Source: Pseudomonas putida (GTDB taxonomy: Bacteria > Pseudomonadota > Gammaproteobacteria > Pseudomonadales > Pseudomonadaceae). From it: a stretch of 64,000 nucleotides of DNA. Made by a program: the position numbers and the translations under genes. Positions 9,773-18,135 of this stretch are shown here, piece by piece; position 1 is the first letter of the stretch, and each line of letters starts with the position of its first letter. Under the pieces are notes generated by a model that saw only the letters and a program-made list of their open reading frames with translations, was not told the DNA's origin and did not search any database. The stretch covers positions 5,270,001-5,334,000 of the forward strand of contig NZ_CP026115.2 in assembly GCF_009883635.2 (NCBI RefSeq). The letters run 5' to 3'.

Positions 9773-10425
9773 ACGCCAAGCATTCTTTCCAGCTGCTTGC
9801 CCTGAGCCTGGCATTGGCCAGCAACCTGGCCCTGGCCCATGCCGGCCATGACCACGACGGCCACGCCGGGCAGCCGCCAGCGGCGCACCAGGAGAAGGCC
9901 AGCGTGCGCTTTGCCGATGTCTCGCTGCTCAACCAGAACGGCATGCCGGTCCGCCTGGAAAAGGACCTTGTAGGCGAGCACCTGGTGGTCATGGGCTTCA
10001 TCTACACCAGCTGTACCACGGTGTGCCCGGTGGTGTCGTCGATCATGGGCAAGGTCCAGCAACAGCTGGGCGGGCGTGTCGGCGAGGAGGTCCAGCTGGT
10101 ATCGATCAGTGTCGACCCGCAGCGTGACGACGCCAGGCGCCTGCAGAACTACGCCAAGGCCTTCCAGCACGGCCCGGGCTGGAGCTGGCTGACCGGCTCG
10201 CAGTACGCGATCACTGAAACCCTCAAGGGCCTCGGCAGCTTCAGTGCCGACCTCAGCCAGCATCCGCCGCTGATCCTGGTGGGTGACGGCCGTACTGGCC
10301 ACTGGACCCGCTTCTACGGCTTTACCGACCCGGCCGTGCTGGTCGAGGAAATCAACCGCCTGAGTGCCCGTCGCGTGCACGCCAAGAGCACCGCCATCGC
10401 CGAACACAGTGAGGTGCAGCCATGA
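9769..10425 (+). CDS. SCO1/SenC/PrrC copper chaperone, first copy
   Basis: The 218-residue protein has a signal peptide (ending near ALAHA), a His-rich mature start (HAGHDHDGHAG) and a thioredoxin-like SCO fold. The copper-binding CxxxC is TSCTTVCP (Cys82, Cys86) and the third ligand is His165 in LSQHPP. SCO proteins deliver copper to cupredoxin-type sites, normally in cytochrome oxidase. Here the neighbour is a multicopper oxidase, so MnxG metallation is the likely job (inference). It overlaps both neighbours by 4 nt. Confidence 0.88.
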   Translation: MNAKHSFQLLALSLALASNLALAHAGHDHDGHAGQPPAAHQEKASVRFADVSLLNQNGMPVRLEKDLVGEHLVVMGFIYTSCTTVCPVVSSIMGKVQQQLGGRVGEEVQLVSISVDPQRDDARRLQNYAKAFQHGPGWSWLTGSQYAITETLKGLGSFSADLSQHPPLILVGDGRTGHWTRFYGFTDPAVLVEEINRLSARRVHAKSTAIAEHSEVQP

Positions 10426-11084
10426 GCAGCGCAGCCCGCTACACCACCATGCGTAGCACCGACTGGCTAGCCCTGGTGGCCGTGCTGTGGATCCTCAGCT
10501 CGGTCGCGTTCGCCCACGAGGGCCATGCCCCCGAGGGCCCCAGCCCGCAACCGGCACCGCCGACCATGGCCAGCGGCGGCGGTACCCGCGATGCGCAGAC
10601 CTGGTTCACCGACACCGTGCTCAAGGACCAGAACGGCCGCGAACTGCGCTTCTACAGCGATGTGCTCAAGGACAAGGTGGTGATGCTCAACGTGATCTTC
10701 ACCCACTGCACCGACGCCTGCCCGCTGATTACGCGCAAGCTGCGTGACGTGCGCGATGCCATGGGGCCGGAGCTGGCCAGCCAGGTGACCTTCGTTTCGA
10801 TCAGCAGCGACCCGCTCAACGACACCCCGGCAGCGCTCAAGGCCTTTGCCGAAAAGCAAGGCGTGGACAGCGCCAACTGGCTGTTCCTCACCGGCGACAA
10901 GGCCGATGTCGACCTGGTGCTGGGGCGCATTGGCCAGTTCCTGCCCAGCCCCGAGCAGCACTCGACCCAGCTGATCGCCGGCGACGTGGCCGGCAAGCGC
11001 TGGAGCAAGATCCGCCCGGATGCACCGCCCGCGGCCATCGCCCAGCGCATGCAGCTGCTGGCCCAACCGCTGGCCGGGCGTTGA
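10422..11084 (+). CDS. SCO1/SenC copper chaperone, second copy
   Basis: This 220-residue protein is a second SCO-family chaperone directly after the first. It has an N-terminal membrane/signal segment (LALVAVLWILSSVAFA), a short His-containing mature start, THCTDACP (Cys96, Cys100) and the third copper ligand His180 in PEQHSTQL. The C-terminus is longer than in the first copy (SKIRPDAPPAAIAQRMQLL). Two diverged copies in tandem suggest delivery to different copper sites or a donor/reductant pair, which is inference. Confidence 0.87.
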   Translation: MSSAARYTTMRSTDWLALVAVLWILSSVAFAHEGHAPEGPSPQPAPPTMASGGGTRDAQTWFTDTVLKDQNGRELRFYSDVLKDKVVMLNVIFTHCTDACPLITRKLRDVRDAMGPELASQVTFVSISSDPLNDTPAALKAFAEKQGVDSANWLFLTGDKADVDLVLGRIGQFLPSPEQHSTQLIAGDVAGKRWSKIRPDAPPAAIAQRMQLLAQPLAGR

Positions 11085-11087
11085 GCC

Positions 11088-12605
11088 ATGAAGCCCTGGG
11101 CAGTGCTGATGAGCCTGGCCCTCTGTGGCCAGGCGCTGGCGCTCGACCTTACCCCGAATGAACAGGCCGGCAAGCGCCTCTATCGGCAAGGGGTATCGAG
11201 CAGCGACGCACAGCTGATGGCCCGGGTCGGCGCCAGCGACATCAGCGTCCCCGCCAGCGTGCTGCCCTGCGCCAGCTGTCATGGCACAGACGGGCGCGGG
11301 CGCGCCGAAGGCGGGGTGCGCCCACCCAGCCTCGACTGGCAGCGCCTGGCACTGGGGCAGGGTGAGCGGCAAAGCAACGCTCGCAGCTACCCGCCCTACA
11401 ACGACGGCACACTGGCCCGCGCGATCCAGCACGGCGTCGATCCGGCGGGTCAGCGGCTGGACCCCGCCATGCCGCGCTTCGAACTGACCCTGGCTGACCA
11501 GCGCAACCTCACGGCTTATCTCAAGCGCCTCAGCGAGGAACGCGACCCCGGCGTGGAAGAAGGCGTACTGCGCCTGGGCACCTTGCTGCCCGCCAATGGC
11601 CCGTTGGCAGATGCCGGGCATGTCGTGCGTGCCGTACTGGAGGACGGTGTGGCGCAGATCAACCAGCAGGGCGGCATTCATGGGCGGCGCCTGGAACTGG
11701 TGGTGGCCGATACCGGTACCGACCAGGTCAGTGCCGAACTCGCCTTGCAACGCTTGCTCGACCAGCAGCAGGTCTTCACCCTGATCGCGCCGCTGGCGCC
11801 CCTGCTCGATCAGCAACTGCCGGCACTGCTCGAACAACGGGGTGTGCCGTTGATCGGCAACACGCCACGCAGCGGTGGCAGTTCACAGATTTTCGACCCC
11901 ATGCCGGGTATTGCCAGCCAATTGCTGAGCCTGGCCGAACACGCCAGGAGCAGCCTGGGCCTGGCGCCCGATGGCTTGCGCGTGGTGTACGCCGGCAACG
12001 AGCAGGCGGCTTTGGCCGAACAGGTGCGCGAACGTCTGCGCCAGCAAGGCTGGGCACCGCCAGCGATCCAGGCTTTTGACGGCCAGGCCGTGGAAGGGCC
12101 GGGTATCGTCTTCGTCGGCCGCGCCCAGGCCTTTGCCGCGCTGGCCCAGGCGCTGCAGGCCGAAGGCCGTGAGCCTTACCTGTTCGCTGCCTCCAGCCAG
12201 GTGGCGGCAGCCGTGGCCGGCTTGCCAGCGCAGTGGTCGCAACGGCTGTTCCTGGCCTATCCGTTCGTGCCGGATGACTGGAGCGAGCAGGGCATGGCGA
12301 GCCTGGCCGGGCTGCAACAACGCCAAGGCCTCGACCCACGCCAGGCGTCGCTGCAGGTCAACACCTTGTGTGCCCTGAAGTTGTTGTCCGAAGCCTTGAA
12401 GCAGATTGGCCGCGATGCCAGCCGCGAACAACTGGTGGCTGCCCTGGAGGGCCTGCACGATGTCGACACCGGCCTGACCCCGGCGCTGGGCTTCGGCCCC
12501 GGCAGGCGCCAGGGCATGGCCGGTGCCCATGTGGTCGCGGTGGCGCTGCCCGGGCCGCGCTTTACCGCCGTTGCCCCGTACCGGCCGCTGCCGGACAGCC
12601 CTTGA
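11088..12605 (+). CDS. Cytochrome c / branched-chain-type periplasmic binding protein fusion
   Basis: The 505-residue protein starts with a signal peptide (to about residue 19). A class I cytochrome c domain follows, with one haem site CASCH at residues 61-65 and a distal Met candidate in DPAMPRFEL. From about residue 160 to the end it is a type I periplasmic binding fold (LGTLLPANGPLADAG... VLEDGVAQINQQGGIHGRRLELVVADTG), as in Leu/Ile/Val-binding proteins. No transporter genes accompany it, so a sensing or electron-carrier role is more likely than uptake. It follows the SCO genes after 3 nt and may link redox chemistry of the Mn oxidase to the periplasm (inference). Confidence 0.78.
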   Translation: MKPWAVLMSLALCGQALALDLTPNEQAGKRLYRQGVSSSDAQLMARVGASDISVPASVLPCASCHGTDGRGRAEGGVRPPSLDWQRLALGQGERQSNARSYPPYNDGTLARAIQHGVDPAGQRLDPAMPRFELTLADQRNLTAYLKRLSEERDPGVEEGVLRLGTLLPANGPLADAGHVVRAVLEDGVAQINQQGGIHGRRLELVVADTGTDQVSAELALQRLLDQQQVFTLIAPLAPLLDQQLPALLEQRGVPLIGNTPRSGGSSQIFDPMPGIASQLLSLAEHARSSLGLAPDGLRVVYAGNEQAALAEQVRERLRQQGWAPPAIQAFDGQAVEGPGIVFVGRAQAFAALAQALQAEGREPYLFAASSQVAAAVAGLPAQWSQRLFLAYPFVPDDWSEQGMASLAGLQQRQGLDPRQASLQVNTLCALKLLSEALKQIGRDASREQLVAALEGLHDVDTGLTPALGFGPGRRQGMAGAHVVAVALPGPRFTAVAPYRPLPDSP

Positions 12606-12616
12606 GTGGAGGTGCC

Positions 12617-13258
12617 ATGCGGATCCTGTTGCTGTGCCTGTTGCTGGTGATCGCCAAGGCGAGCTGGGCCGACGTGCCCGCTGCGCGGGTCAACGGCGTG
12701 ACGATTGATGTGATGCGCCTGGAGCGTTATTTCACCGAGTACCTGCAAGCCCAGGGCAGGGCACTGACCAGCATCCGCAACCCGACGCTGTACAAGCGCC
12801 TGCGCGACCAGGCCCTGGACGAACTGATCGACAAGGAGCTGCTCTGGCAGGAGGCTCAACGATCTGGGATTCACATCAGTGATGAACAGGTATCAGCGCA
12901 AGTTGGCGAAGTCGAAGCCACCTTCGGCAGCCCGGCACTGTTCGAAAGGCGCCTGGCAGATGCAGGTTTCGATCGGGCAGAGTACGCTGATTACACGCGC
13001 CATGAACTGGCCGCGCAACAGGTGTACGCCCAGCTCAGCGCGGTAGACGAGCCCAGCCAGGCCGACGTCGAGGCGTTCTACCAGGCCAACCGGCAAATCC
13101 TGCAAGGAGCGCAGAACCAAAGTGATAACTCCTCGGTCATATCCGAACAGGGCCTGCAGTTGGCCAGGGCCTCGCTCATCGGCCAGTTGCAGGCGCAGGC
13201 GCGCGATTCCGTGCGCCAACGTTTGCGCCAGTCCGCTACAGTGGAGATCGCTCACTGA
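12617..13258 (+). CDS. SurA-N-like periplasmic chaperone lacking a PPIase domain
   Basis: The 213-residue protein has a signal peptide ending at SWA and a helical SurA_N-type region (VNGVTIDVMRLERYFTEYLQ..., LDELIDKELLWQEAQRSGI). A helical tail follows where SurA or PpiC proteins would carry the parvulin domain; no parvulin domain is present. It is preceded by GGAGG and lies 11 nt after the cytochrome fusion. A dedicated chaperone for the very large MnxG before export is a reasonable inference. It is the last gene of the mnxG operon. Confidence 0.7.
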   Translation: MRILLLCLLLVIAKASWADVPAARVNGVTIDVMRLERYFTEYLQAQGRALTSIRNPTLYKRLRDQALDELIDKELLWQEAQRSGIHISDEQVSAQVGEVEATFGSPALFERRLADAGFDRAEYADYTRHELAAQQVYAQLSAVDEPSQADVEAFYQANRQILQGAQNQSDNSSVISEQGLQLARASLIGQLQAQARDSVRQRLRQSATVEIAH

Positions 13259-13273
13259 GGCCCTCGAATGGAT

Positions 13274-13335
13274 TTCCCCAATGCTGGGGAATAGCGGTTT
13301 GGCAAAGTGCCATCACTTCCCCCGGATGTGGGGAA
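13274..13335 (+). promoter_or_regulatory. Pair of CCCC-N6-GGGG palindromes
   Basis: TTCCCCAATGCTGGGGAA (13274-13291) is a perfect 7-bp-arm palindrome, and TTCCCCCGGATGTGGGGAA (13317-13335) contains the same CCCC-N6-GGGG core. Together with 1765-1780 and 30847-30864 they form a family of likely binding sites for one regulator. The two centres are about 44 bp apart, four helical turns. Confidence 0.6.
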
Positions 13336-13362
13336 CCGGGCCTACGCCTGTGTTGCAGGGTT

Positions 13363-13377
13363 TGGCACAGCCTTGCA
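13363..13377 (+). promoter_or_regulatory. Sigma54-like promoter of the secretion/curli operon (spacing one base short)
   Basis: TGGCAC-AGCC-TTGCA has both sigma54 elements but only 9 bases between GG and GC instead of 10. It lies just downstream of two putative activator sites and about 120 nt before the regulator gene. Because sigma54 spacing is strict, it may be weak, inactive or affected by a sequence error. Confidence 0.4.
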
Positions 13378-13498
13378 GGATCAATGACTTACAGTGGTGC
13401 GAAATGACTATTCACGCCTGGCACGAAGCCTGCTCAAGCCTTGTCGAGGCCGCACTTCGCAAACCGGGTAACCGGGCAGTATTTGGGAGTCGACCTTG

Positions 13499-14029
13499 GT
13501 GAACAGAGTATTGGTAGTCGATGACGAACAGACCCTTGCGCAGAACCTGCAAGCGTACCTGCAGGCACAAGGCCTGGAAGTTCACGTCGCCCACGACGGT
13601 GCCAGTGGTATCGAGCAGGCTCAAGGCCTGGCACCGGAAGTGATTGTGCTGGATTACCGCTTGCCCGACATGGAGGGGTTTCAGGTCCTGGAGACCGTGC
13701 GCAAGAACAGGCAGTGCCATTTCGTGCTGATCACCGCCCACCCGACTGTCGAAGTCCGTGAGCGTGCCGCCGAACTTGGTGTGAGTCATGTCCTGTTCAA
13801 GCCGTTCCCATTGGCGGAACTGGCCCGCGCGATCTTCGACCTGATGGGCATCGAGCGCCAGCGCAGGGCCACTGACAATCCAGCCGAGGGGTTTGTCGAA
13901 CGACGCCAGAACAGGAACGAATCGTTCCCCTTGCAGTTGTACGATGGCAGCTGGGTGTTGGCCGATCGCCGCCGTAATGGCGCCAAGCCCCCAGGCCCTG
14001 ACGACGAACAACTGCTCACCGGGGAATAG
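13499..14029 (+). CDS. Receiver-only response regulator
   Basis: The protein has a CheY-like receiver (residues 1-120) with acidic pocket VDDEQT, phosphoacceptor Asp52 in VLDYRLPD, Thr in LITAHPT and Lys in LFKPFP. About 55 charged residues follow with no recognisable DNA-binding or enzymatic output domain. I prefer the GTG at 13499 (GGGAG 9 nt upstream); the TTG at 13496 is possible. It is the first gene of the secretion/csgEFG operon, 60 nt before the ATPase, so it may control the machine by protein contact rather than by transcription (inference). No cognate histidine kinase is adjacent. Confidence 0.8.
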   Translation: MNRVLVVDDEQTLAQNLQAYLQAQGLEVHVAHDGASGIEQAQGLAPEVIVLDYRLPDMEGFQVLETVRKNRQCHFVLITAHPTVEVRERAAELGVSHVLFKPFPLAELARAIFDLMGIERQRRATDNPAEGFVERRQNRNESFPLQLYDGSWVLADRRRNGAKPPGPDDEQLLTGE

Positions 14030-14089
14030 CGGCGCCCGCTGCCCTGGCCAAGCCAGCCTGCGACGCGCCCCTGAGCGGAGTCGCAGGCC

Positions 14090-15769
14090 ATGTCAGACGT
14101 ACTCGAAGCACTTGCCAGGCACAGCGCCTTCCCCCGCGAACTCCTGGCCCAGGCCCGCCTGCAGGCGGGCGACGAGCGTCTGCTCAACTGCCTGGAACGG
14201 CTGGCCAACGAAACCCCTGACCGCTTCATCTGCCGCCTTGGCCTGACCCTGCATTACCCGGTGCTGGAAACCCAGGCCCTGCTGGCCAGCAGCCCACGCT
14301 TCGACAAGGTCAGCTTGGCCCAGTGCCTGAAGCGCGAGTTCGTGCTGATCGAGCAGGAGGGCGAGCTGATCGGCGTGTTCGCCGACCCCTTCGACCACGC
14401 TCGCCTGGCCTGGATCGACGACAACCTGCCGGGCGCGCCGCTGTACCTGGCCCACGCGGCCGACCTGGCCACGTTCCTGGCCCGCCACGAAGAAAGCTTC
14501 CACGCCGTCGACGCCCTCGACCATGACGCCGAGGCCAGCGGTGAGATCGACCCGCTGCAACGCCTGTCGCTGACCAGCATCAGCGAAGACCAGAGCAAGG
14601 TGGTCAAGCTGGTCAACTCGACCCTCTACGACGCCCTCAAGCAGCACGCCAGCGATATCCACCTGGGCATGACCGGCCAAGGTCTGGTCATCAAGTACCG
14701 CATCGACGGCGTGCTCAATGGCGCCGGCAAGGCCAGCGGCAGTGCCTTCGCCGATCAGGTGATCTCGCGCATCAAGGTCATGGCCGAGCTGGACATCGGC
14801 GAAAAGCGCGTGCCTCAGGATGGCCGCTTCAAGGTCGCCATCGGCGAGCGGCAGATCGACTTCCGGGTGTCGATCATGCCGAGCATCTTCGGCGAGGACG
14901 CGGTGTTGCGGGTGCTCGACAAGCAGGACCTGTCCGACCGCGTCAGCGGCGTGCAGCTGCAGGCCCTCGGGTTTGCCGACGAAACCTTGCGCGCCCTGCG
15001 CCGGCTGGCTGCCGAGCCCTACGGCATGATCCTGGTCACCGGCCCCACCGGCAGCGGCAAGACCACCACCCTGTACGCGATGATCAGCGAGATCAACCAT
15101 GGCGTGGACAAGATCATCACCATCGAAGACCCGGTCGAATACCAGCTGCCCGGCGTGTTGCAAATTCCGGTCAACGAGAAGAAGGGCCTGACCTTCGCCC
15201 GCGGCCTGCGCTCGATCCTGCGCCACGACCCGGACAAGATCCTGGTCGGCGAGATCCGCGACCCAGACACCGCACAGATTGCCGTGCAATCGGCGCTGAC
15301 CGGTCACCTGGTGTTCACTACCATCCACGCCAACAACGTATTCGATGTGATCGGCCGCTTCAGCCAGATGCAGGTCGACCCCTACAGCTTCGTCTCGGCC
15401 CTCAACGCTGTGCTGGCCCAGCGCCTGATCCGCCTGGCCTGCCCGCACTGCTGCACGCCGTGCGAGGCCGACGACGAAACCCTGACCGCCTCGGGCCTGA
15501 CCCGCGAAGCGGTAGCCGGTTGGAAGTTCGTCCGCGCCCAGGGCTGCGGCCAATGCCGTGGCAGCGGCTATCGCGGGCGCAGCGCGATTGCCGAGCTGCT
15601 GCACCTGGACGATGACCTGCGGCAGATGATCGTCGAACGCCGCCCCCTCTCGCAGATCAAGCAGCTGGCCTGCCAGCGCGGCCTGCGCCTGCTGCGTGCC
15701 TCGGCCCTGGACCTGGTCCGTGATGGCCGCACCACTCTCGAGGAGATCAACCGTGTCACATTCATCTGA
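14090..15769 (+). CDS. GspE/MshE/PilB-type secretion ATPase
   Basis: The 559-residue protein is a type II secretion/type IV pilus assembly ATPase. Residues 1-150 form a diverged N-terminal domain. The motor has Walker A GPTGSGKTTT (about 318-327), an Asp box EDPVEYQ, Walker B ILVGEIRD and a His box TTIHANN. The zinc-binding Cys pairs (CPHCCTPCE and CGQCRGSGYRGR) near residues 450-490 are typical of extension ATPases rather than retraction PilT. It should power the pseudopilus of the adjacent machine from the cytoplasmic face. It overlaps the next gene by 17 nt. Confidence 0.92.
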   Translation: MSDVLEALARHSAFPRELLAQARLQAGDERLLNCLERLANETPDRFICRLGLTLHYPVLETQALLASSPRFDKVSLAQCLKREFVLIEQEGELIGVFADPFDHARLAWIDDNLPGAPLYLAHAADLATFLARHEESFHAVDALDHDAEASGEIDPLQRLSLTSISEDQSKVVKLVNSTLYDALKQHASDIHLGMTGQGLVIKYRIDGVLNGAGKASGSAFADQVISRIKVMAELDIGEKRVPQDGRFKVAIGERQIDFRVSIMPSIFGEDAVLRVLDKQDLSDRVSGVQLQALGFADETLRALRRLAAEPYGMILVTGPTGSGKTTTLYAMISEINHGVDKIITIEDPVEYQLPGVLQIPVNEKKGLTFARGLRSILRHDPDKILVGEIRDPDTAQIAVQSALTGHLVFTTIHANNVFDVIGRFSQMQVDPYSFVSALNAVLAQRLIRLACPHCCTPCEADDETLTASGLTREAVAGWKFVRAQGCGQCRGSGYRGRSAIAELLHLDDDLRQMIVERRPLSQIKQLACQRGLRLLRASALDLVRDGRTTLEEINRVTFI

Positions 15770-16532
15770 TCGTTTCTGTGCCGTACTCGGCGCTGAAGGT
15801 GTCGGCCTGGGTCGCTGGCACGCCAATCAAACTCAGTGGTTGGGCAGCCGCGAATTCGCCTGCGATGCCGCGCAGCCGGCTTGGGAAGCTGCATTGCAAG
15901 CATTGAGTGGCCTGCTCGCCGAACACGCCGTCAAGGGCGCCCAGCTGCGCGTGCTGCTGTCGGCCCGCTACAGCCGCTTCTGCCTGGTGCCGTGGAGCGA
16001 TGCCATCGGCCAGCCACGCGAGCTGGATGCCTACGCCCGGGCCTGCTTCGAAAACCTCTACGGCCAATCGCTGGACGACTGGCGCATCGTCCTCTCGCCC
16101 GAGCCAGCCGGTGCCGCACGCATCGCCACCGCACTGCCCGAAGCCCTGTTGCAAGGCCTGCAGAGCCTCGGCCGGGAAAGCCGCCTGAACCTGCGTTCGG
16201 TGCAGCCTTACCTGATGGCCGCCTACAACCGCTGCTCGGCGCAACTGGAGCAGGGCGACTTCCTGTTCGTGCTCGCCGAACCGCGCCGCAGCGTGCTGCT
16301 GCTGGCCGCCGGCGGTGCCTGGCAACAGGTGCTGGCCCAGGGCTGCGCCGACAGCGACCAGGCCCTGCAGGCGCTGATCGAACGTACCTGTGAGCTGTAC
16401 GGCGAGCAGCTGCCGCGGGTCTACCTGCATGCCCCGGGGCGCGGCGACGTGCCGCAACTGGCAGCAGTGCAGCTGTGCCAGCCCGCCGGCGACAGCGACC
16501 CGCTGTGCGCCATGTGGCGGGCGGTGGCCTGA
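15753..16532 (+). CDS. PilM/MshI/GspL-cytoplasmic-like protein
   Basis: This 259-residue soluble protein starts at GTG 15753 (GAGGAG upstream) inside the ATPase gene. It has no membrane segment and a diverged actin-like layout (VLGAEGVGLGRWHANQ near the start, then FLFVLAEPRRSVLLLAAGG). Its position between an ATPase and PilN/PilO-like genes marks it as the PilM, MshI or GspL cytoplasmic counterpart, which couples the ATPase to the inner-membrane complex. Sequence similarity alone would not decide the assignment; synteny does most of the work. Confidence 0.65.
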   Translation: MSHSSDRFCAVLGAEGVGLGRWHANQTQWLGSREFACDAAQPAWEAALQALSGLLAEHAVKGAQLRVLLSARYSRFCLVPWSDAIGQPRELDAYARACFENLYGQSLDDWRIVLSPEPAGAARIATALPEALLQGLQSLGRESRLNLRSVQPYLMAAYNRCSAQLEQGDFLFVLAEPRRSVLLLAAGGAWQQVLAQGCADSDQALQALIERTCELYGEQLPRVYLHAPGRGDVPQLAAVQLCQPAGDSDPLCAMWRAVA

Positions 16533-16533
16533 C

Positions 16534-17076
16534 ATGCGCCGCCTCGACCTGGAATTCCAGCCCCGTCGCAGCGGCCCGTTGGCCTGGTCGCTGCTGGCCC
16601 TGGGCACCGTCGCCGTCGCCGGGCTGGTGCTGCTGCAACAGCAGCTGCAGGTCGAGCAGGCAGACCTGGAAACCCGCCTGCACAGCCTGGAACTGCAACT
16701 CGGCCGCCGCCCGGCCCCGGTCGCCCCGCAGAACAGCGCCGCCAGCCGCGAACAGGCCGACCGCCTGGCCCAGATGCGCAGTGTCTCGCAGCAACTGCAA
16801 CGGCCCTGGCAACAGCTGTTCGCCATGCTCGAAGCGCAGCCGCAAGAGGACGTGGCACTGCTGACCCTGACCCCGGATGCGCGCAAGGGCCAGGTGCGCA
16901 TCACCGCCGAGGCACGCAACCTGGAAGCGATGCTGCAGTACCACCAGCGCCTGGAGCAAAGCGACGAGCTCAGCGATGTCTCGCTGCTCAACCACGAAGT
17001 GGTGGCCGGGCAGCCTGAGCACCCGGTGCGCTTCAACCTTACCGCCACCTGGGAGATTGGCCATGCGCGTCCCTGA
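16534..17076 (+). CDS. PilN-like inner-membrane assembly protein
   Basis: The 180-residue protein has a short cytoplasmic N-terminus (MRRLDLEFQP), one transmembrane helix (about residues 18-32), a coiled-coil segment and a periplasmic ferredoxin-like domain with the VRITAEARNLEAMLQY pattern. This is the PilN/GspL-periplasmic plan. It begins 1 nt after the PilM-like gene and overlaps the next by 14 nt. It should form the alignment complex with the PilO-like protein. Confidence 0.72.
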   Translation: MRRLDLEFQPRRSGPLAWSLLALGTVAVAGLVLLQQQLQVEQADLETRLHSLELQLGRRPAPVAPQNSAASREQADRLAQMRSVSQQLQRPWQQLFAMLEAQPQEDVALLTLTPDARKGQVRITAEARNLEAMLQYHQRLEQSDELSDVSLLNHEVVAGQPEHPVRFNLTATWEIGHARP

Positions 17077-17626
17077 TGCTGTGAATAGCCTCATTCTCCA
17101 GGAGCAACTGCGCCGCATCGGCCCGGTCGGCCTGGGCGCCGCCGCCGTCGCCGTGCTCGCCGTCGCTGTCGCCATGGTTGGCGTAGTCCCCGAGTGGCAG
17201 GCCGTGCGCGAACTGCGTGCCAGTGAAGCGGATGCCAGCGTGCAGGTCGAACGGGTCAAGCGTGGCGAGCTGAAGATCGCCGTCAAACCCGAGCAGCAGG
17301 CGCTGGACACCCTGCGCCAGCAACTGCCCGGGCAGCCTGAAGCGAGCGAGCTGATCGAGCGCCTCTACCACCTGGCTAGTGCCGAGCACATCAGCCTGGC
17401 GCGTGGCGAGTACGCCCTGGGCGTCGATCCGAAGACCCAGCTGTCGCGCTACCAGATCATCCTTCCAGTACGCGGCAGCTACCCGCAGATCCGCGGCTTC
17501 CTGCGCGGCCTGATCGGCCAGCTGCCGACCCTGGTGCTGGAAGACCTCGAACTCAAACGCAAAAGCATCGGCGACACCGAACTCAACGGCCGGGTGCGCC
17601 TGACCCTCTACCTGTCGAGGTCGTGA
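17063..17626 (+). CDS. PilO/GspM-like inner-membrane assembly protein
   Basis: The 187-residue bitopic protein has an N-terminal membrane helix (about residues 19-37), a coiled coil and a periplasmic domain with SRYQIILPVRGSYPQIRGFLRGL, typical of PilO, MshJ or GspM. It overlaps the PilP-like gene (ATGA). It likely pairs with the PilN-like protein and contacts the pilotin-type neck that reaches the secretin. Confidence 0.75.
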   Translation: MRVPDAVNSLILQEQLRRIGPVGLGAAAVAVLAVAVAMVGVVPEWQAVRELRASEADASVQVERVKRGELKIAVKPEQQALDTLRQQLPGQPEASELIERLYHLASAEHISLARGEYALGVDPKTQLSRYQIILPVRGSYPQIRGFLRGLIGQLPTLVLEDLELKRKSIGDTELNGRVRLTLYLSRS

Positions 17627-18135
17627 TGAACACACAACGCGCAGTGATGTGGGTCGGGTTCCTCGGGGTGTCGGCAGCGCTGGCCTGGGCGCCGGGGCAC
17701 TGGTTCAGCCAGGAAGACAGCGTCGCCCCCTTCGCGGGCAAGCCCGCTCCCACAGGTCTTGTGAGTAACGCCGTCCCTGTGGGAGCGGGCTTGCCCGCGA
17801 AAGGGCCGGAACAGGCCTCCAAAGATCTGTTCCCCGCCCAGCAATGGACCAAGCCACAAACCCTGGCCACCGTCACCGAACAACCCGTAGCCGCCACACC
17901 CGTGGTAGCCGCAGCCCCCACCGCCCCGGCGCTGCCGTTCCAGTTCGTCGGCCGCATGGGCGACCGCGACGACCTGCAGATCTTCCTGCAGAGCGGGGAA
18001 AAGCTGTACGTCGTGCGCAAGGGCGACGTGATCGACAGCACCTATCGCCTCGACAGAGTCTCGGCCAACGAGCTGGACCTGGTTTATCTGCCTTTGCATC
18101 AGTCACAGACCTTGTCTGTAGGGAGCGCACCATGA
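17626..18135 (+). CDS. PilP/MshK/GspC-like protein with a REP element inside the gene
   Basis: The 169-residue protein has an N-terminal membrane helix, a low-complexity linker and a C-terminal HR-like domain (LPFQFVGRMGDRDDLQIFL then EKLYVVRKGDVIDSTYRLDRV). That is the signature of PilP, MshK and GspC proteins that connect the inner-membrane complex to the secretin. Residues about 34-60 are encoded by a complete inverted pair of putida REP sequences (17726-17805), read in frame without a stop. The insertion falls in the flexible linker, so function is probably kept. It overlaps the secretin gene by 4 nt. Confidence 0.72.
   Translation: MNTQRAVMWVGFLGVSAALAWAPGHWFSQEDSVAPFAGKPAPTGLVSNAVPVGAGLPAKGPEQASKDLFPAQQWTKPQTLATVTEQPVAATPVVAAAPTAPALPFQFVGRMGDRDDLQIFLQSGEKLYVVRKGDVIDSTYRLDRVSANELDLVYLPLHQSQTLSVGSAP
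17726..17805. repeat. REP pair inside coding sequence
   Basis: Two inverted REP units (TTCGCGGGCAAGCCCGCTCC on the left, its complement on the right) face each other across about 18 nt. All other REP pairs in this window are intergenic. Confidence 0.9.

Noticed and set aside
17626..18135. Possible pseudogene caused by the REP insertion in the PilP-like gene
   Set aside because: The frame stays open through the insertion, and both the membrane helix and the C-terminal domain are intact.
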